Shown piece after piece: positions 32,766 through 41,422 of a stretch of 64,000 nucleotides of DNA; within the stretch, counting starts at the first letter, position 1; every line of letters starts with the position of its first letter. The translations under genes were made by a program, and so were the position numbers. The notes below the pieces were generated by a model that ran no database searches, had not been told where the DNA came from, and saw only the letters and a list, made by a program, of their open reading frames with translations. This stretch comes from Pseudomonas azerbaijanoccidentalis. Lineage in GTDB: Bacteria > Pseudomonadota > Gammaproteobacteria > Pseudomonadales > Pseudomonadaceae. The DNA lies in NCBI RefSeq assembly GCF_019145495.1, contig NZ_JAHSTU010000010.1, positions 1 to 64,000 of the forward strand. Reading direction: 5' to 3'.

Positions 32766-33681
32766 GCATGGAGAATGTGATGTTCTCCTCACGACCAGCC
32801 AGTTCATCGGCACCGGTAGCGCCCCAGGCCTGCAACTGCTCGATCACGCCACGCACCAGCACTTCCGGTGCAGAGGCACCTGCGGTGATGCCGATACGCT
32901 CGACACCGTCGAACCAACTCTTCTGCAGGTCTTCGGCGCCATCAATCAGATAAGCCGGAGTCGCCATGCGCTCGGCGAGTTCACGCAAGCGATTGGAATT
33001 GGAGCTGTTCGGACTGCCGACCACCAACACCACATCGCACTCGTCAGCCAGTTGCTTGACCGCGTCCTGGCGGTTTTGAGTGGCGTAGCAGATGTCGTCC
33101 TTGCGTGGACCGCCGATGGCCGGGAAGCGCGTACGCAGGGCGTCAATGACGCGGCTGGTGTCGTCCATGGACAAGGTCGTCTGGGTGACGAATGCCAGTT
33201 TTTCGGGGTTGTGCACTTGCAACTCGGCGACATCTTTTTCGTCTTCGACGAGGTAGATCGCACCACCATTGCTGGCATCGTACTGGCCCATGGTGCCTTC
33301 GACTTCCGGGTGACCAGCGTGGCCGATGAGGATGCATTCACGACCGTCGCGGCTATAACGTGCGACTTCGATGTGCACTTTGGTCACCAGCGGGCACGTG
33401 GCGTCGAACACTTTCAGGCCACGGCCGGCAGCTTCGGTGCGCACCGCCTGGGAAACGCCGTGGGCGCTGAAGATCACGATCACGTCGTCCGGCACCTGAT
33501 CCAGTTCCTCGACAAAGATCGCGCCACGGTTGCGCAGGTCTTCGACGACGAATTTGTTGTGGACCACTTCATGGCGCACATAGATCGGCGGCCCGAAGAC
33601 TTCCAGGGCGCGGTTGACGATTTCGATCGCCCGGTCCACGCCGGCGCAGAAGCCACGGGGGTTGGCGAGTTTGATTTGCAT
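32734..33681 (-). CDS. ispH: 4-hydroxy-3-methylbut-2-enyl diphosphate reductase IspH
   Basis: IspH is the last enzyme of the MEP isoprenoid route, using a [4Fe-4S] cluster to make IPP and DMAPP. The 315-residue protein has the three cluster cysteines in GFCAGV (C12), DATCPLV and the later CDVVLVVGSPNSSNS region, plus the TQTTLS motif. The products feed IspB encoded at 44948-45916. It is the last gene of the ribF-ileS-lspA-fkpB-ispH series but is separated from fkpB by a REP pair, so it may have its own promoter. Confidence 0.97.
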   Translation of the reverse strand: MQIKLANPRGFCAGVDRAIEIVNRALEVFGPPIYVRHEVVHNKFVVEDLRNRGAIFVEELDQVPDDVIVIFSAHGVSQAVRTEAAGRGLKVFDATCPLVTKVHIEVARYSRDGRECILIGHAGHPEVEGTMGQYDASNGGAIYLVEDEKDVAELQVHNPEKLAFVTQTTLSMDDTSRVIDALRTRFPAIGGPRKDDICYATQNRQDAVKQLADECDVVLVVGSPNSSNSNRLRELAERMATPAYLIDGAEDLQKSWFDGVERIGITAGASAPEVLVRGVIEQLQAWGATGADELAGREENITFSMPKELRVRSLL

Positions 33682-33722
33682 GCTGAGCCTCGTGTCTTGC
33701 GCGCGAAAACAATAAAAAACAC

Positions 33723-33811
33723 TGTAGGAGCGAGCCTGCTCGCGATGGCGGAGTGTCAGTCAACACATGTGTTGAGTGTCAGTACTCATCGCGAGCAGGC
33801 TCGCTCCTACA
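33723..33811. repeat. REP inverted pair between fkpB and ispH
   Basis: Two perfect 25-base arms (starting TGTAGGAGCGAGCCTGCTCG and its complement) enclose about 39 bases that themselves contain the palindrome TCAACACATGTGTTGA. It lies inside a conserved same-strand gene series, where it could reduce read-through into ispH or protect upstream mRNA. Confidence 0.9.
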
Positions 33812-33832
33812 TTTTTGACCGCGTACGATCAG

Positions 33833-34285
33833 TTACAGCGCTTTGACGGAAATGATTTCCACGTCAAAGGTCAGCGTCTTGCCTGCCAGCGGATGGTTGA
33901 AGTCGATGGTCACCTGCGCGTCATCAAACTCTTTCACCACACCCGGCAATTCAGTATTGGCCGCATCGTTGAAGATCACCAGCAAACCCGGCGACAGGTC
34001 CATGTCCTGGAATTGAGAGCGCGGGATGATCTGCACGTTTTGCGGGTTTGGCTGGCCGAAAGCGTTTTCCGGCTCGATGCTCAGAGTACGCTTGTCGCCG
34101 GCCTTGAAACCGAACAGCGCTGCTTCGAAACCTGGCAACAGGTTGCCATCACCGACCTTGAAGGTCGCCGGGGCTTTATCGAAGGTGCTGTCCACTGTGT
34201 CGCCGTTCTCCAGGCGCAATGCGAAATGCAAAGTGACTTCCGTGTTCTGGCCAATGCGTTGCTCAGCCAATACCTGTTCAGTCAT
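33833..34285 (-). CDS. fkpB: FKBP-type peptidyl-prolyl isomerase FkpB (SlpA)
   Basis: FkpB is a small cytoplasmic proline isomerase and chaperone. The 150-residue protein has the SlyD-like FKBP core with TVDSTFDKAPATFKVGDGNLLPGFEAALFG followed by an inserted flap (PENAFGQPNPQNVQIIPRSQF) and the returning strand DFNHPLAGKTLTFDVEI. It lacks the His-rich metal tail of SlyD. Its ATG overlaps the lspA stop by eight bases. Placement after lspA is conserved in proteobacteria. Confidence 0.94.
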   Translation of the reverse strand: MTEQVLAEQRIGQNTEVTLHFALRLENGDTVDSTFDKAPATFKVGDGNLLPGFEAALFGFKAGDKRTLSIEPENAFGQPNPQNVQIIPRSQFQDMDLSPGLLVIFNDAANTELPGVVKEFDDAQVTIDFNHPLAGKTLTFDVEIISVKAL

Positions 34286-34790
34286 GAACGGCTTCTCCGG
34301 TTTTTTTACTTTTGAACATATCCAGTGCCAGCATGACAGCGCCTACAGTGATTGCGCTGTCGGCAAAATTGAACGCCGGGAAGTGATGGCGGTTCTGCCA
34401 GTGCACCAGAATGAAATCGATCACATGGCCCAGGGCAATGCGGTCATACAAGTTGCCCAGCGCGCCACCGAGCACCAGTGCCAGCGCTACGGCCAGCCAG
34501 GTTTCGTTGCGACCCAGACGCTTGAGCCAGACCACCAGCACCGCGCTGACCACAATGGCAATCAGGGCAAACAACCAGCGCTGCCAGCCGGAGCTGTCAG
34601 CCAGGAAGCTGAATGCCGCGCCGGTGTTGTAGGCCAACGTCCAGCTGAAGTAGTCGGGGATCACCACGATCTGCTGATACATCTCGAGCTTGCCTTCGAA
34701 GTAGAACTTGCTGGCCTGGTCGATGACCAGAACCAGCAAGCTCAACCAGAGCCAGCCCAGCCGTCCGAAACGGCCAATGGCATTAGGCAT
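34278..34790 (-). CDS. lspA: lipoprotein signal peptidase LspA
   Basis: LspA cleaves signal peptides of lipidated prolipoproteins at the inner membrane, including BamD and the 609-residue lipoprotein of this window. The 170-residue protein has four hydrophobic helices and the catalytic Asp pair in GNLYDRI and FNFADSAIT, with the conserved NTGAAFSFL motif. I chose the ATG at 34790, which overlaps the ileS stop by eight bases and gives the usual length; another start lies five codons upstream. Confidence 0.96.
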   Translation of the reverse strand: MPNAIGRFGRLGWLWLSLLVLVIDQASKFYFEGKLEMYQQIVVIPDYFSWTLAYNTGAAFSFLADSSGWQRWLFALIAIVVSAVLVVWLKRLGRNETWLAVALALVLGGALGNLYDRIALGHVIDFILVHWQNRHHFPAFNFADSAITVGAVMLALDMFKSKKTGEAVHD

Positions 34791-37614
34791 AGTGACGAAC
34801 CTCACCAGCGCCGCTGATATTGTCGACGCAACGACCGCAGATTTCCGGATGCTCAGGGTTCACGCCGACGTCTTCACGGCAGTGCCAGCAACGGGCGCAC
34901 TTGGCGAAGGCCGACTTGACGATCTTCAGCTTCAGGCCGCTGACTTCGGTGACCACGGCATCAGCCGGCGCCTGTACGAACGGCGCAACGCTGGCGGTCG
35001 ACGTGATCAGCACAAAGCGCAGCTCGTTGCTCAGCTTGGCCAGGTCGGCGCTCAGGGCGTCTTCGGCGAACAGCGTCACCTCGGCTTGCAGGTTGCCACC
35101 GACGGCCTTGGCCGCGCGCTGGATTTCCATCTCTTTGTTGACCGCGACCTTCACTTCCATGATGCGATCCCAGTAGGCGCGACCCAGCTCGAAGCCTTCC
35201 GGCAGCTCGGTCAGACCTTCGTACCAGGTGTTGAGCATGACGGACTCGTTACGCTCGCCCGGCAGGTACTGCCACAGTTCGTCGGCGGTAAAGGCCAGGA
35301 TCGGTGCGATCCAGCGCACCAGCGCTTCAGAGATGTGGAACAGCGCGGTCTGGCACGAACGACGGGCCTTGCTGTCGGCGCCGGTGGTGTACTGGCGGTC
35401 CTTGATGATGTCGAGGTAGAAACCACCCAACTCCTGCACGCAGAAGTTGTGGATCTTCGAGTACACGTTCCAGAAGCGGTATTCGCCGTAGTGCTCTTGC
35501 AGCTCGCGCTGCAGCAGCAGGGTACGGTCCACGGCCCAACGGTCCAGCGCCAGCATTTCTTCGGCCGGCAGCAGGTCGGTGGCCGGATTGAACCCGGTCA
35601 GGTTGGAAAGCAGGAAACGCGCGGTGTTACGAATACGCCGGTAGGCGTCCGCACTGCGTTGCAGGATCTGCTCGGAAACCGCCATTTCACCCGAATAGTC
35701 GGTCGAAGCGACCCACAGACGCATGATGTCGGCGCCCAGGGTGTCGTTGACTTTCTGTGGCGCGATCACGTTGCCCAGGGACTTGGACATTTTGCGGCCG
35801 GACTCGTCGACGGTGAAGCCATGGGTCAGCAGTTCGCGGTACGGCGCGTGGTTGTCGATGGCGCAACCGGTCAGCAGCGACGAGTGGAACCAGCCACGGT
35901 GTTGGTCCGAGCCTTCGAGGTACAGGTCGGCACGTGGACCGGTTTCGTGGCCCATCGGGTGCGAACCGCGCAGGACGTGCCAGTGCGTGGTGCCCGAGTC
36001 GAACCAGACGTCGAGGGTGTCACTGATCTTGTCGTACAGCGGAGCTTCATCGCCCAGCAGTTCGGCGGCGTCGAGTTTGAACCAGGCTTCGATGCCCTCG
36101 CCTTCAACGCGCTTGGCAACGATTTCCATCAGCTCGACGGTGCGTGGGTGCAGCTCGCCGCTTTCCTTGTTCAGGAAGAACGGGATTGGCACGCCCCAGT
36201 TGCGCTGACGGGAAATGCACCAGTCAGGACGGTTGGCGATCATCGAATGCAGGCGCGCCTGGCCCCAGGCCGGAACGAACTGAGTCTCTTCGATGGCTTT
36301 GAGCGAGCGCACACGCAGGGTGTCGCCAGTGGTCGGCTGCTTGTCCATGCCGATGAACCACTGCGCGGTGGCGCGGTAGATCAGCGGGGTCTTGTGGCGC
36401 CAGCAGTGCATGTAGCTGTGTTCGATGACGGTGGTGTGCAGCAGCGCACCGGCTTCGGTCAGTTTTTCAACGATGGCCGGGTTGGCTTTCCAGATGAACT
36501 GGCCGCCGAAGAACTCCAGCGACGGCACGTAGACGCCGTTGCTTTGCACCGGGTTGAGGATGTCGTCGTTAACCATGCCGTATTTCTTGCAGGTCACGAA
36601 GTCGTCCACGCCGTAGGCCGGTGCGGAGTGAACCACGCCAGTACCCGCGCCCAGCTCAACGTAGTCGGCCAGGTAAACCGGCGACAGACGGTCGTAGAAC
36701 GGGTGACGGAAGTTGATCAGTTCGAGTTCTTTACCGGTGGTGGTCGCGATGACCGAGCCTTCCAGCGAGTAGCGCGCCAGGCACGACTCGACCAGTTCTT
36801 CGGCCAGCACCAGCAGCTTGTCGCCGACGTCGACCAGGGCGTAGTTGAACTCCGGGTGAACGTTCAGCGCCTGGTTGGCCGGGATGGTCCACGGGGTGGT
36901 GGTCCAGATCACGATCGAAGCGGGCTTGGCCAGCGATGGCAGACCGAAAGCGGCAGCCAGTTTGGCTTCGTCGGCAATCGGGAACGCCACGTCGATGGTC
37001 GAGGACTTCTTGTTTTCGTACTCGACTTCCGCCTCAGCCAGGGCCGAACCGCAGTCAAAGCACCAGTTCACAGGCTTCAGGCCCTTGAACACGAAGCCGC
37101 CCTTGACGATTTCGGCCAAGGCGCGGATTTCACCGGCCTCGTTCTTGAAATCCATGGTCTTGTACGGATTGGCGAAGTCGCCCAACACACCCAGACGGAT
37201 GAATTCGGACTTCTGGCCTTCGATCTGCTCGGTGGCGTAGGCCCGGCACAGTTCGCGGGTCTTGTCCGCGCCCAGGTTCTTGCCGTGGGTCACTTCGACT
37301 TTGTGCTCGATCGGCAGGCCGTGGCAGTCCCAGCCCGGAACATAAGGCGCGTCGAAGCCCGACAGGGTCTTCGAACGAATGATCATGTCCTTGAGAATCT
37401 TGTTCAGTGCGTGACCGATATGGATCGTGCCGTTGGCGTACGGAGGGCCGTCGTGCAGGACGAACTTCGGACGATCCTTGCCAATCTCGCGCAACTTTCC
37501 GTACAGGCCAATACTGTCCCAGCGCTGCAGAATCTGCGGTTCGCGCTGTGGCAGGCCGGCCTTCATTGGGAAGGCGGTGTCCGGAAGGTTTAGCGTGGCT
37601 TTATAGTCGGTCAT
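34783..37614 (-). CDS. ileS: isoleucyl-tRNA synthetase
   Basis: IleRS charges tRNA-Ile and edits valine. The 943-residue class I enzyme has the HIGH motif in GPPYANGTIHIGHALNK (near residue 65), a CP1 editing domain (TTTPWTIPANQAL), the KMSKS motif in GRKMSKSLGN, and a C-terminal zinc site CARCWHC plus CGRC. This is the bacterial type sensitive to mupirocin. The ATG at 37614 directly adjoins the ribF stop, and the gene overlaps lspA. Confidence 0.98.
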   Translation of the reverse strand: MTDYKATLNLPDTAFPMKAGLPQREPQILQRWDSIGLYGKLREIGKDRPKFVLHDGPPYANGTIHIGHALNKILKDMIIRSKTLSGFDAPYVPGWDCHGLPIEHKVEVTHGKNLGADKTRELCRAYATEQIEGQKSEFIRLGVLGDFANPYKTMDFKNEAGEIRALAEIVKGGFVFKGLKPVNWCFDCGSALAEAEVEYENKKSSTIDVAFPIADEAKLAAAFGLPSLAKPASIVIWTTTPWTIPANQALNVHPEFNYALVDVGDKLLVLAEELVESCLARYSLEGSVIATTTGKELELINFRHPFYDRLSPVYLADYVELGAGTGVVHSAPAYGVDDFVTCKKYGMVNDDILNPVQSNGVYVPSLEFFGGQFIWKANPAIVEKLTEAGALLHTTVIEHSYMHCWRHKTPLIYRATAQWFIGMDKQPTTGDTLRVRSLKAIEETQFVPAWGQARLHSMIANRPDWCISRQRNWGVPIPFFLNKESGELHPRTVELMEIVAKRVEGEGIEAWFKLDAAELLGDEAPLYDKISDTLDVWFDSGTTHWHVLRGSHPMGHETGPRADLYLEGSDQHRGWFHSSLLTGCAIDNHAPYRELLTHGFTVDESGRKMSKSLGNVIAPQKVNDTLGADIMRLWVASTDYSGEMAVSEQILQRSADAYRRIRNTARFLLSNLTGFNPATDLLPAEEMLALDRWAVDRTLLLQRELQEHYGEYRFWNVYSKIHNFCVQELGGFYLDIIKDRQYTTGADSKARRSCQTALFHISEALVRWIAPILAFTADELWQYLPGERNESVMLNTWYEGLTELPEGFELGRAYWDRIMEVKVAVNKEMEIQRAAKAVGGNLQAEVTLFAEDALSADLAKLSNELRFVLITSTASVAPFVQAPADAVVTEVSGLKLKIVKSAFAKCARCWHCREDVGVNPEHPEICGRCVDNISGAGEVRHYA

Positions 37615-38565
37615 TTAAGGCTCTTCATTAGCGATTGGCGCTAGGTGCGACAGGGCACGGGCGGCGGCGACATCCGCATTGATCGCCGTCTTAAGCGCCT
37701 CCAGAGAGGCGAAACGCTGCTCTTCACGCAGCTTTTGGTGGAAAACCACCGTCATACGCCGGTCATACAGATCGCCGGCAAAATCTAAAAGATGGACTTC
37801 GAGGTGGGCTTTGCCATCCCCTTGGACCGTAGGCCGCACGCCGATATTGGCAACGCCCGGCCAGGTCTTGCCGTCGAGATCGACGCTGACCAGGTAAACA
37901 CCGGTGAGCGGAACGCGACGGCGCTTGAGTTGAATGTTGGCAGTGGGCGTGCCCAGCTGACGCGCCAGTTTCTGACCGTGCAACACGCGACCGGCGATCC
38001 GGTACGGGCGGCCGAGCAAACGTTCGGCGAGGACGAAATCGGCAGCCGCCAGGGCATTACGCACCTGGGTGCTACTGACGCGAATGCCATCGAGCTCGAC
38101 AGTCTGTGCCGCTTCGACGGTGAAACCCTGCATCACGCCAGCCTGCTGCAGGAAATCGAAGTCCCCTACCCGGTCACAGCCGAAACGGAAGTCATCACCG
38201 ACTTCAAGGTGCTGCACGCCAAGCCCATCGACCAGGATGGTATCGACGAACTCACTGGCGCTGAGTTTGCTCAGGCGCTGGTTGAAGGCCAGGCACAAAA
38301 CCCGGTCGACGCCTTCGTCTGCCAGCAGTTGCAGCTTGTCGCGCAAGCGGGCCAGACGGGCCGGCGCGGTGTCCGGAGCGAAGAATTCGCGCGGCTGCGG
38401 CTCGAAAATCACCACGCAGCTGGGCACGCCCAACTCCAGCGCACGCTCACGCAGTCGCGCCAGGATAGCCTGGTGACCACGGTGTACACCGTCAAAGTTG
38501 CCAATAGTGGCGACACAGCCCCGATGCTGAGGGCGCAGATTGTGGAGGCCTCGAACCAGCTGCAT
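37615..38565 (-). CDS. ribF: bifunctional riboflavin kinase/FAD synthetase RibF
   Basis: RibF converts riboflavin to FMN and then FAD, supplying flavin for enzymes such as Ndh and ThiO. The 316-residue protein has the nucleotidyltransferase motif TIGNFDGVHRGHQ near residue 20, and in the C-terminal kinase domain GTPTANIQL and GVANIGVRPT. The ATG at 38565 gives the P. aeruginosa-like start MQLVRGLHNL; upstream in-frame starts add up to 25 residues. It leads the series ending in ispH. Confidence 0.96.
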   Translation of the reverse strand: MQLVRGLHNLRPQHRGCVATIGNFDGVHRGHQAILARLRERALELGVPSCVVIFEPQPREFFAPDTAPARLARLRDKLQLLADEGVDRVLCLAFNQRLSKLSASEFVDTILVDGLGVQHLEVGDDFRFGCDRVGDFDFLQQAGVMQGFTVEAAQTVELDGIRVSSTQVRNALAAADFVLAERLLGRPYRIAGRVLHGQKLARQLGTPTANIQLKRRRVPLTGVYLVSVDLDGKTWPGVANIGVRPTVQGDGKAHLEVHLLDFAGDLYDRRMTVVFHQKLREEQRFASLEALKTAINADVAAARALSHLAPIANEEP

Positions 38566-38694
38566 AACGCGCTTCTTGCTCATAAAGTGGTCGATTATAA
38601 CCACACCCGGCGGCCGACGACAGGCAACACCGTATCCCAAAGTAATCGAGCCGACAAAAATGCCGGCTCGCCCGTATTGATGGAGGGTTTAACC

Positions 38695-40233
38695 TCAGCC
38701 CAACGCCTTGCGATTGAAATCACGCAGGCGGAAGCCCATCAACATTAACATGCCGAAATACGCCACCACACCGGCAACCACCAAGGCGCCCAGCCGCAGG
38801 AAACGCTCAAGCATCTGCCCCTCGCCCCAGGCTGGCATGAAATGCATGCCGGCCAGCAACACGCCCGACATCACCGCCACCGCAACCACCAGTTTGAAAC
38901 CGAATTTCGCCCAGCCCGGTTGCGGTTGGTACATCTGCTGTTTGCGCAGTTGATAGAAGAGCAGGCCCGCATTGAGGCAGGCGCCGGCGCTGATAGCGAG
39001 CGCCAGACCGGCGTGCGCCAGCGGGCCGATCAGCAACAGGTTGAACAACTGGGTGACGACCAACGTGAAAATTGCGATTTTTACCGGTGTGCGAATGTTT
39101 TGTTGCGCATAAAAGCCAGGCGCTAGCACTTTAATCACAATAATTCCGAGCAACCCGACGGAATAGGCGATCAGCGCGCGCTGGGTCATGGCCGCATCGT
39201 GGGCATCAAACTGCCCATACTGGAACAACGAAACCGTCAGCGGTTCAGCCAGAATCCCCAGTGCCAGGGCGCAAGGCAATACCAGCACGAAGCACAGTCG
39301 CAGGCCCCAATCGAGAATTCGCGAGTATTCGTGGCGATCCTTGCTGGCGTATGTCTTGGCCAGGGTCGGCAGCAGAATCGTGCCCAACGCTACACCCAGC
39401 ACGCCTGATGGCAATTCCATCAAACGGTCGGCGTAATACATCCAGGACACTGAGCCTGCGACCAGGAACGAAGCGAATATGGTGTTGATGATCAGCGAGA
39501 TCTGGCTCACCGAGACCCCGAGGATCGCCGGCAGCATCTGCTTCATGACCCGCCAGACCCCGGAGTCGCGCAGATTCAGGCGCGGCAGCACCAACATGCC
39601 GATCTTCTTCAGGTGCGGCAGCTGATAGAGCAACTGAGCCAGGCCACCCACCAGAACCGCCCAGCCGAGCGCCATTACGGGTGGGTCGAAGTACGGCGTC
39701 AGGAACAGCGCAAAAATAATCATGCTCACGTTGAGCAGCGTCGGCACGAACGCCGGGACCGAAAAACGGTTCCAGGTATTAAGAATCGCGCCTGCCAGCG
39801 ACGAAAGGGAAATCAGCAATATGTAAGGAAAGGTCACCCGCAGTAGATCGGTGGTGAGCTCGAATTTTTCCGGGGTATCGGTGAATCCCGGTGCCGTGAC
39901 CCAAATGACCCACGGCGCGGCAAGCATGCCCAACGCGGTGACCAGCGCCAGCACCAGCGTCAGCAGGCCTGAGACATAAGCAATGAAGGTGCGTGTCGCC
40001 TCTTCACCCTGCTGGCTTTTGTATTCGGCAAGAATCGGCACGAAGGCCTGGGAAAATGCCCCCTCGGCGAAAATCCGGCGCAATAAGTTCGGCAACTTGA
40101 AGGCGATAAAGAAGGCGTCGGTCGCCATTCCCGCGCCAAATGTGCGTGCAATGAGGGTGTCACGAACAAACCCCAGAATCCGGGAAAGCATCGTGATAGA
40201 GCTGACGGCGGCCAACGATTTGAGCAGATTCAT
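38695..40233 (-). CDS. murJ: lipid II flippase MurJ (MviN)
   Basis: MurJ flips the peptidoglycan precursor lipid II across the inner membrane. The 512-residue protein has about 14 transmembrane helices of the MOP superfamily, the N-terminal signature SRILGFVRDTLIARTFGAG, and FRRIFAEGAFSQAFVP-type sequence (here LLRRIFAEGAFSQAFVPIL). The ATG at 40233 yields MNLLKSLAAVSS as in other pseudomonads. It lies 129 bases upstream of ribF on the same strand, with a short hairpin (CGAGCCG/CGGCTCG) between them, so co-transcription is uncertain. Confidence 0.96.
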   Translation of the reverse strand: MNLLKSLAAVSSITMLSRILGFVRDTLIARTFGAGMATDAFFIAFKLPNLLRRIFAEGAFSQAFVPILAEYKSQQGEEATRTFIAYVSGLLTLVLALVTALGMLAAPWVIWVTAPGFTDTPEKFELTTDLLRVTFPYILLISLSSLAGAILNTWNRFSVPAFVPTLLNVSMIIFALFLTPYFDPPVMALGWAVLVGGLAQLLYQLPHLKKIGMLVLPRLNLRDSGVWRVMKQMLPAILGVSVSQISLIINTIFASFLVAGSVSWMYYADRLMELPSGVLGVALGTILLPTLAKTYASKDRHEYSRILDWGLRLCFVLVLPCALALGILAEPLTVSLFQYGQFDAHDAAMTQRALIAYSVGLLGIIVIKVLAPGFYAQQNIRTPVKIAIFTLVVTQLFNLLLIGPLAHAGLALAISAGACLNAGLLFYQLRKQQMYQPQPGWAKFGFKLVVAVAVMSGVLLAGMHFMPAWGEGQMLERFLRLGALVVAGVVAYFGMLMLMGFRLRDFNRKALG

Positions 40234-40403
40234 TGAAAGAGTTTGTGCCTGTCGATAAACAGCAGGCGAATAAAGCGCCCACTTATGCGATACTCTGCGC
40301 CGCAACAGCACAGAGCCAAAGCTCGCGAGTTTACAGGTCACACGCCGGAAAGAAATATCCCGTCGCGGTACCCCTACCACTTAGCGGAACGTTTCAAGCG
40401 CCC

Positions 40404-40432
40404 TTGACAAGACTTCAACTCATCGGCATGAT
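40404..40432 (+). promoter_or_regulatory. promoter of rpsT
   Basis: TTGACA (40404-40409) and CATGAT (40427-40432) with a 17-base spacer lie about 50 bases before the rpsT start. The -35 is a perfect match. Confidence 0.7.
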
Positions 40433-40485
40433 TCGCGGCCTATTTTGTTTGCTATTTCCTAAAAAGTCTTTCGAGGAGCTCGACG

Positions 40486-40764
40486 GTGGCCAACTCACCT
40501 TCCGCCAAAAAACGTGCAAAACAGGCTGAGAAGCGTCGCAGCCACAACGCCAGCCTGCGTTCCATGGTTCGTACCTACATCAAGAATGTAGTTAAGGCCA
40601 TCGACGCAAAAGACGCTGAAAAAGCTCAAGCTGCATACGTTCTGGCTGTGCCAGTTATCGACCGTATGGCCGATAAAGGCATCATCCACAAGAACAAGGC
40701 TGCTCGCCATAAGAGCCGTTTGAATGGCCACGTTAAGGCCCTGAACGTTGCCGTTGCTGCCTAA
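40486..40764 (+). CDS. rpsT: 30S ribosomal protein S20
   Basis: S20 is a primary 16S rRNA-binding protein of the 30S subunit. The 92-residue, Lys/Ala-rich helical protein begins with a GTG codon (VANSPSAKKRAKQAEKRRSHN), preceded by a strong GAGGAG ribosome binding site. Non-ATG starts in rpsT are known to matter for autogenous control in E. coli, where UUG is used; the GTG here may do the same. It is transcribed alone, divergently from murJ, and ends in a perfect terminator. Confidence 0.98.
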   Translation: MANSPSAKKRAKQAEKRRSHNASLRSMVRTYIKNVVKAIDAKDAEKAQAAYVLAVPVIDRMADKGIIHKNKAARHKSRLNGHVKALNVAVAA

Positions 40765-40778
40765 ACGACTCGTTCATT

Positions 40779-40806
40779 AAAAAACCGACCTCAGGGTCGG
40801 TTTTTT
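40779..40806 (+). terminator. terminator of rpsT
   Basis: AAAAAACCGACC, loop TCAG, GGTCGGTTTTTT: a 12-bp stem ending in six T residues, 15 bases after the stop codon. Confidence 0.95.
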
Positions 40807-40837
40807 ATTGCCTGCGATTTGGTGAACGCAAAAAAAA

Positions 40838-40930
40838 CTGTGGGAGCGAGCCTGCTCGCGATAGCGGACATCCAGCCAACACAGCTACTGAATGTTACTC
40901 CGTCATCGCTAGCAGACTCGCTCCCACAGT
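40838..40930. repeat. REP inverted pair between rpsT and creA
   Basis: Left arm ACTGTGGGAGCGAGCCTGCT plus CGCGAT and right arm ATCGCTAGCAGACTCGCTCC plus CACAGT form an imperfect inverted pair about 41 bases apart. It separates the convergent rpsT and creA genes. Confidence 0.88.
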
Positions 40931-40945
40931 TTGAATTGCGTCAGG

Positions 40946-41410
40946 TTATTGGACGTGCGCCCACGGCAAGATCGGAATCGCCGTCACAGCATTCTGCGGG
41001 CTACCCTCGATCAAGCGATCGCTGTACACCAGATACACCAGCGTATTGCGCTTCTTGTCGAGGAAACGCACCACCTGCATGGTCTTGAACACCAGCGACG
41101 TGCGCTCCTTGAACACCTCGTCGCCATCCTTGAGCTCACCCTTGAAGCTGATCGGCCCCACCTGACGACAGGCAATCGAGGCCTCGGCACGGTCTTCAGC
41201 CAGCCCCAGCCCACCTTTCACGCCGCCAGTCTTGGCGCGCGACAGGTAGCAGGTCACGCCTTCAACCTTGGGATCATCAAACGCCTCGACCACGATGCGG
41301 TCGTTCGGGCCAACAAATTTGAACACCGTCGAAACCTGGCCAATTTCTTCAGCCGAAGCCAGCAGCGGCATCGCCAGCAGCACCCCCAATAATCCTTTTG
41401 CCACGCGCAT
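40946..41410 (-). CDS. creA: CreA family periplasmic protein
   Basis: CreA is a conserved proteobacterial protein of unknown function. The 154-residue product has a signal peptide (cleavage after PLLASA), the start EEIGQVSTVFKFVGPNDRIVVEAFDDPKVEGVTCYLS, and a later IACRQVGPI, so two cysteines may form a disulfide in the periplasm. It lies 12 bases after proB on the same strand and is probably co-transcribed. Gene name comes from the E. coli homologue; it is unrelated to carbon catabolite repressors of the same name in fungi. Confidence 0.88.
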   Translation of the reverse strand: MRVAKGLLGVLLAMPLLASAEEIGQVSTVFKFVGPNDRIVVEAFDDPKVEGVTCYLSRAKTGGVKGGLGLAEDRAEASIACRQVGPISFKGELKDGDEVFKERTSLVFKTMQVVRFLDKKRNTLVYLVYSDRLIEGSPQNAVTAIPILPWAHVQ

Positions 41411-41422
41411 TCAGGTATTCCT

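Noticed and set aside
34708..37593. 961-codon open frame antisense to ileS
   Set aside because: It is the complementary-frame shadow of a highly GC-biased real gene; the ileS strand has all class I synthetase motifs.
38650..38672. Hairpin CGAGCCG/CGGCTCG as murJ terminator
   Set aside because: Stem of seven pairs with no T-run on the murJ strand; too weak to annotate as a terminator.
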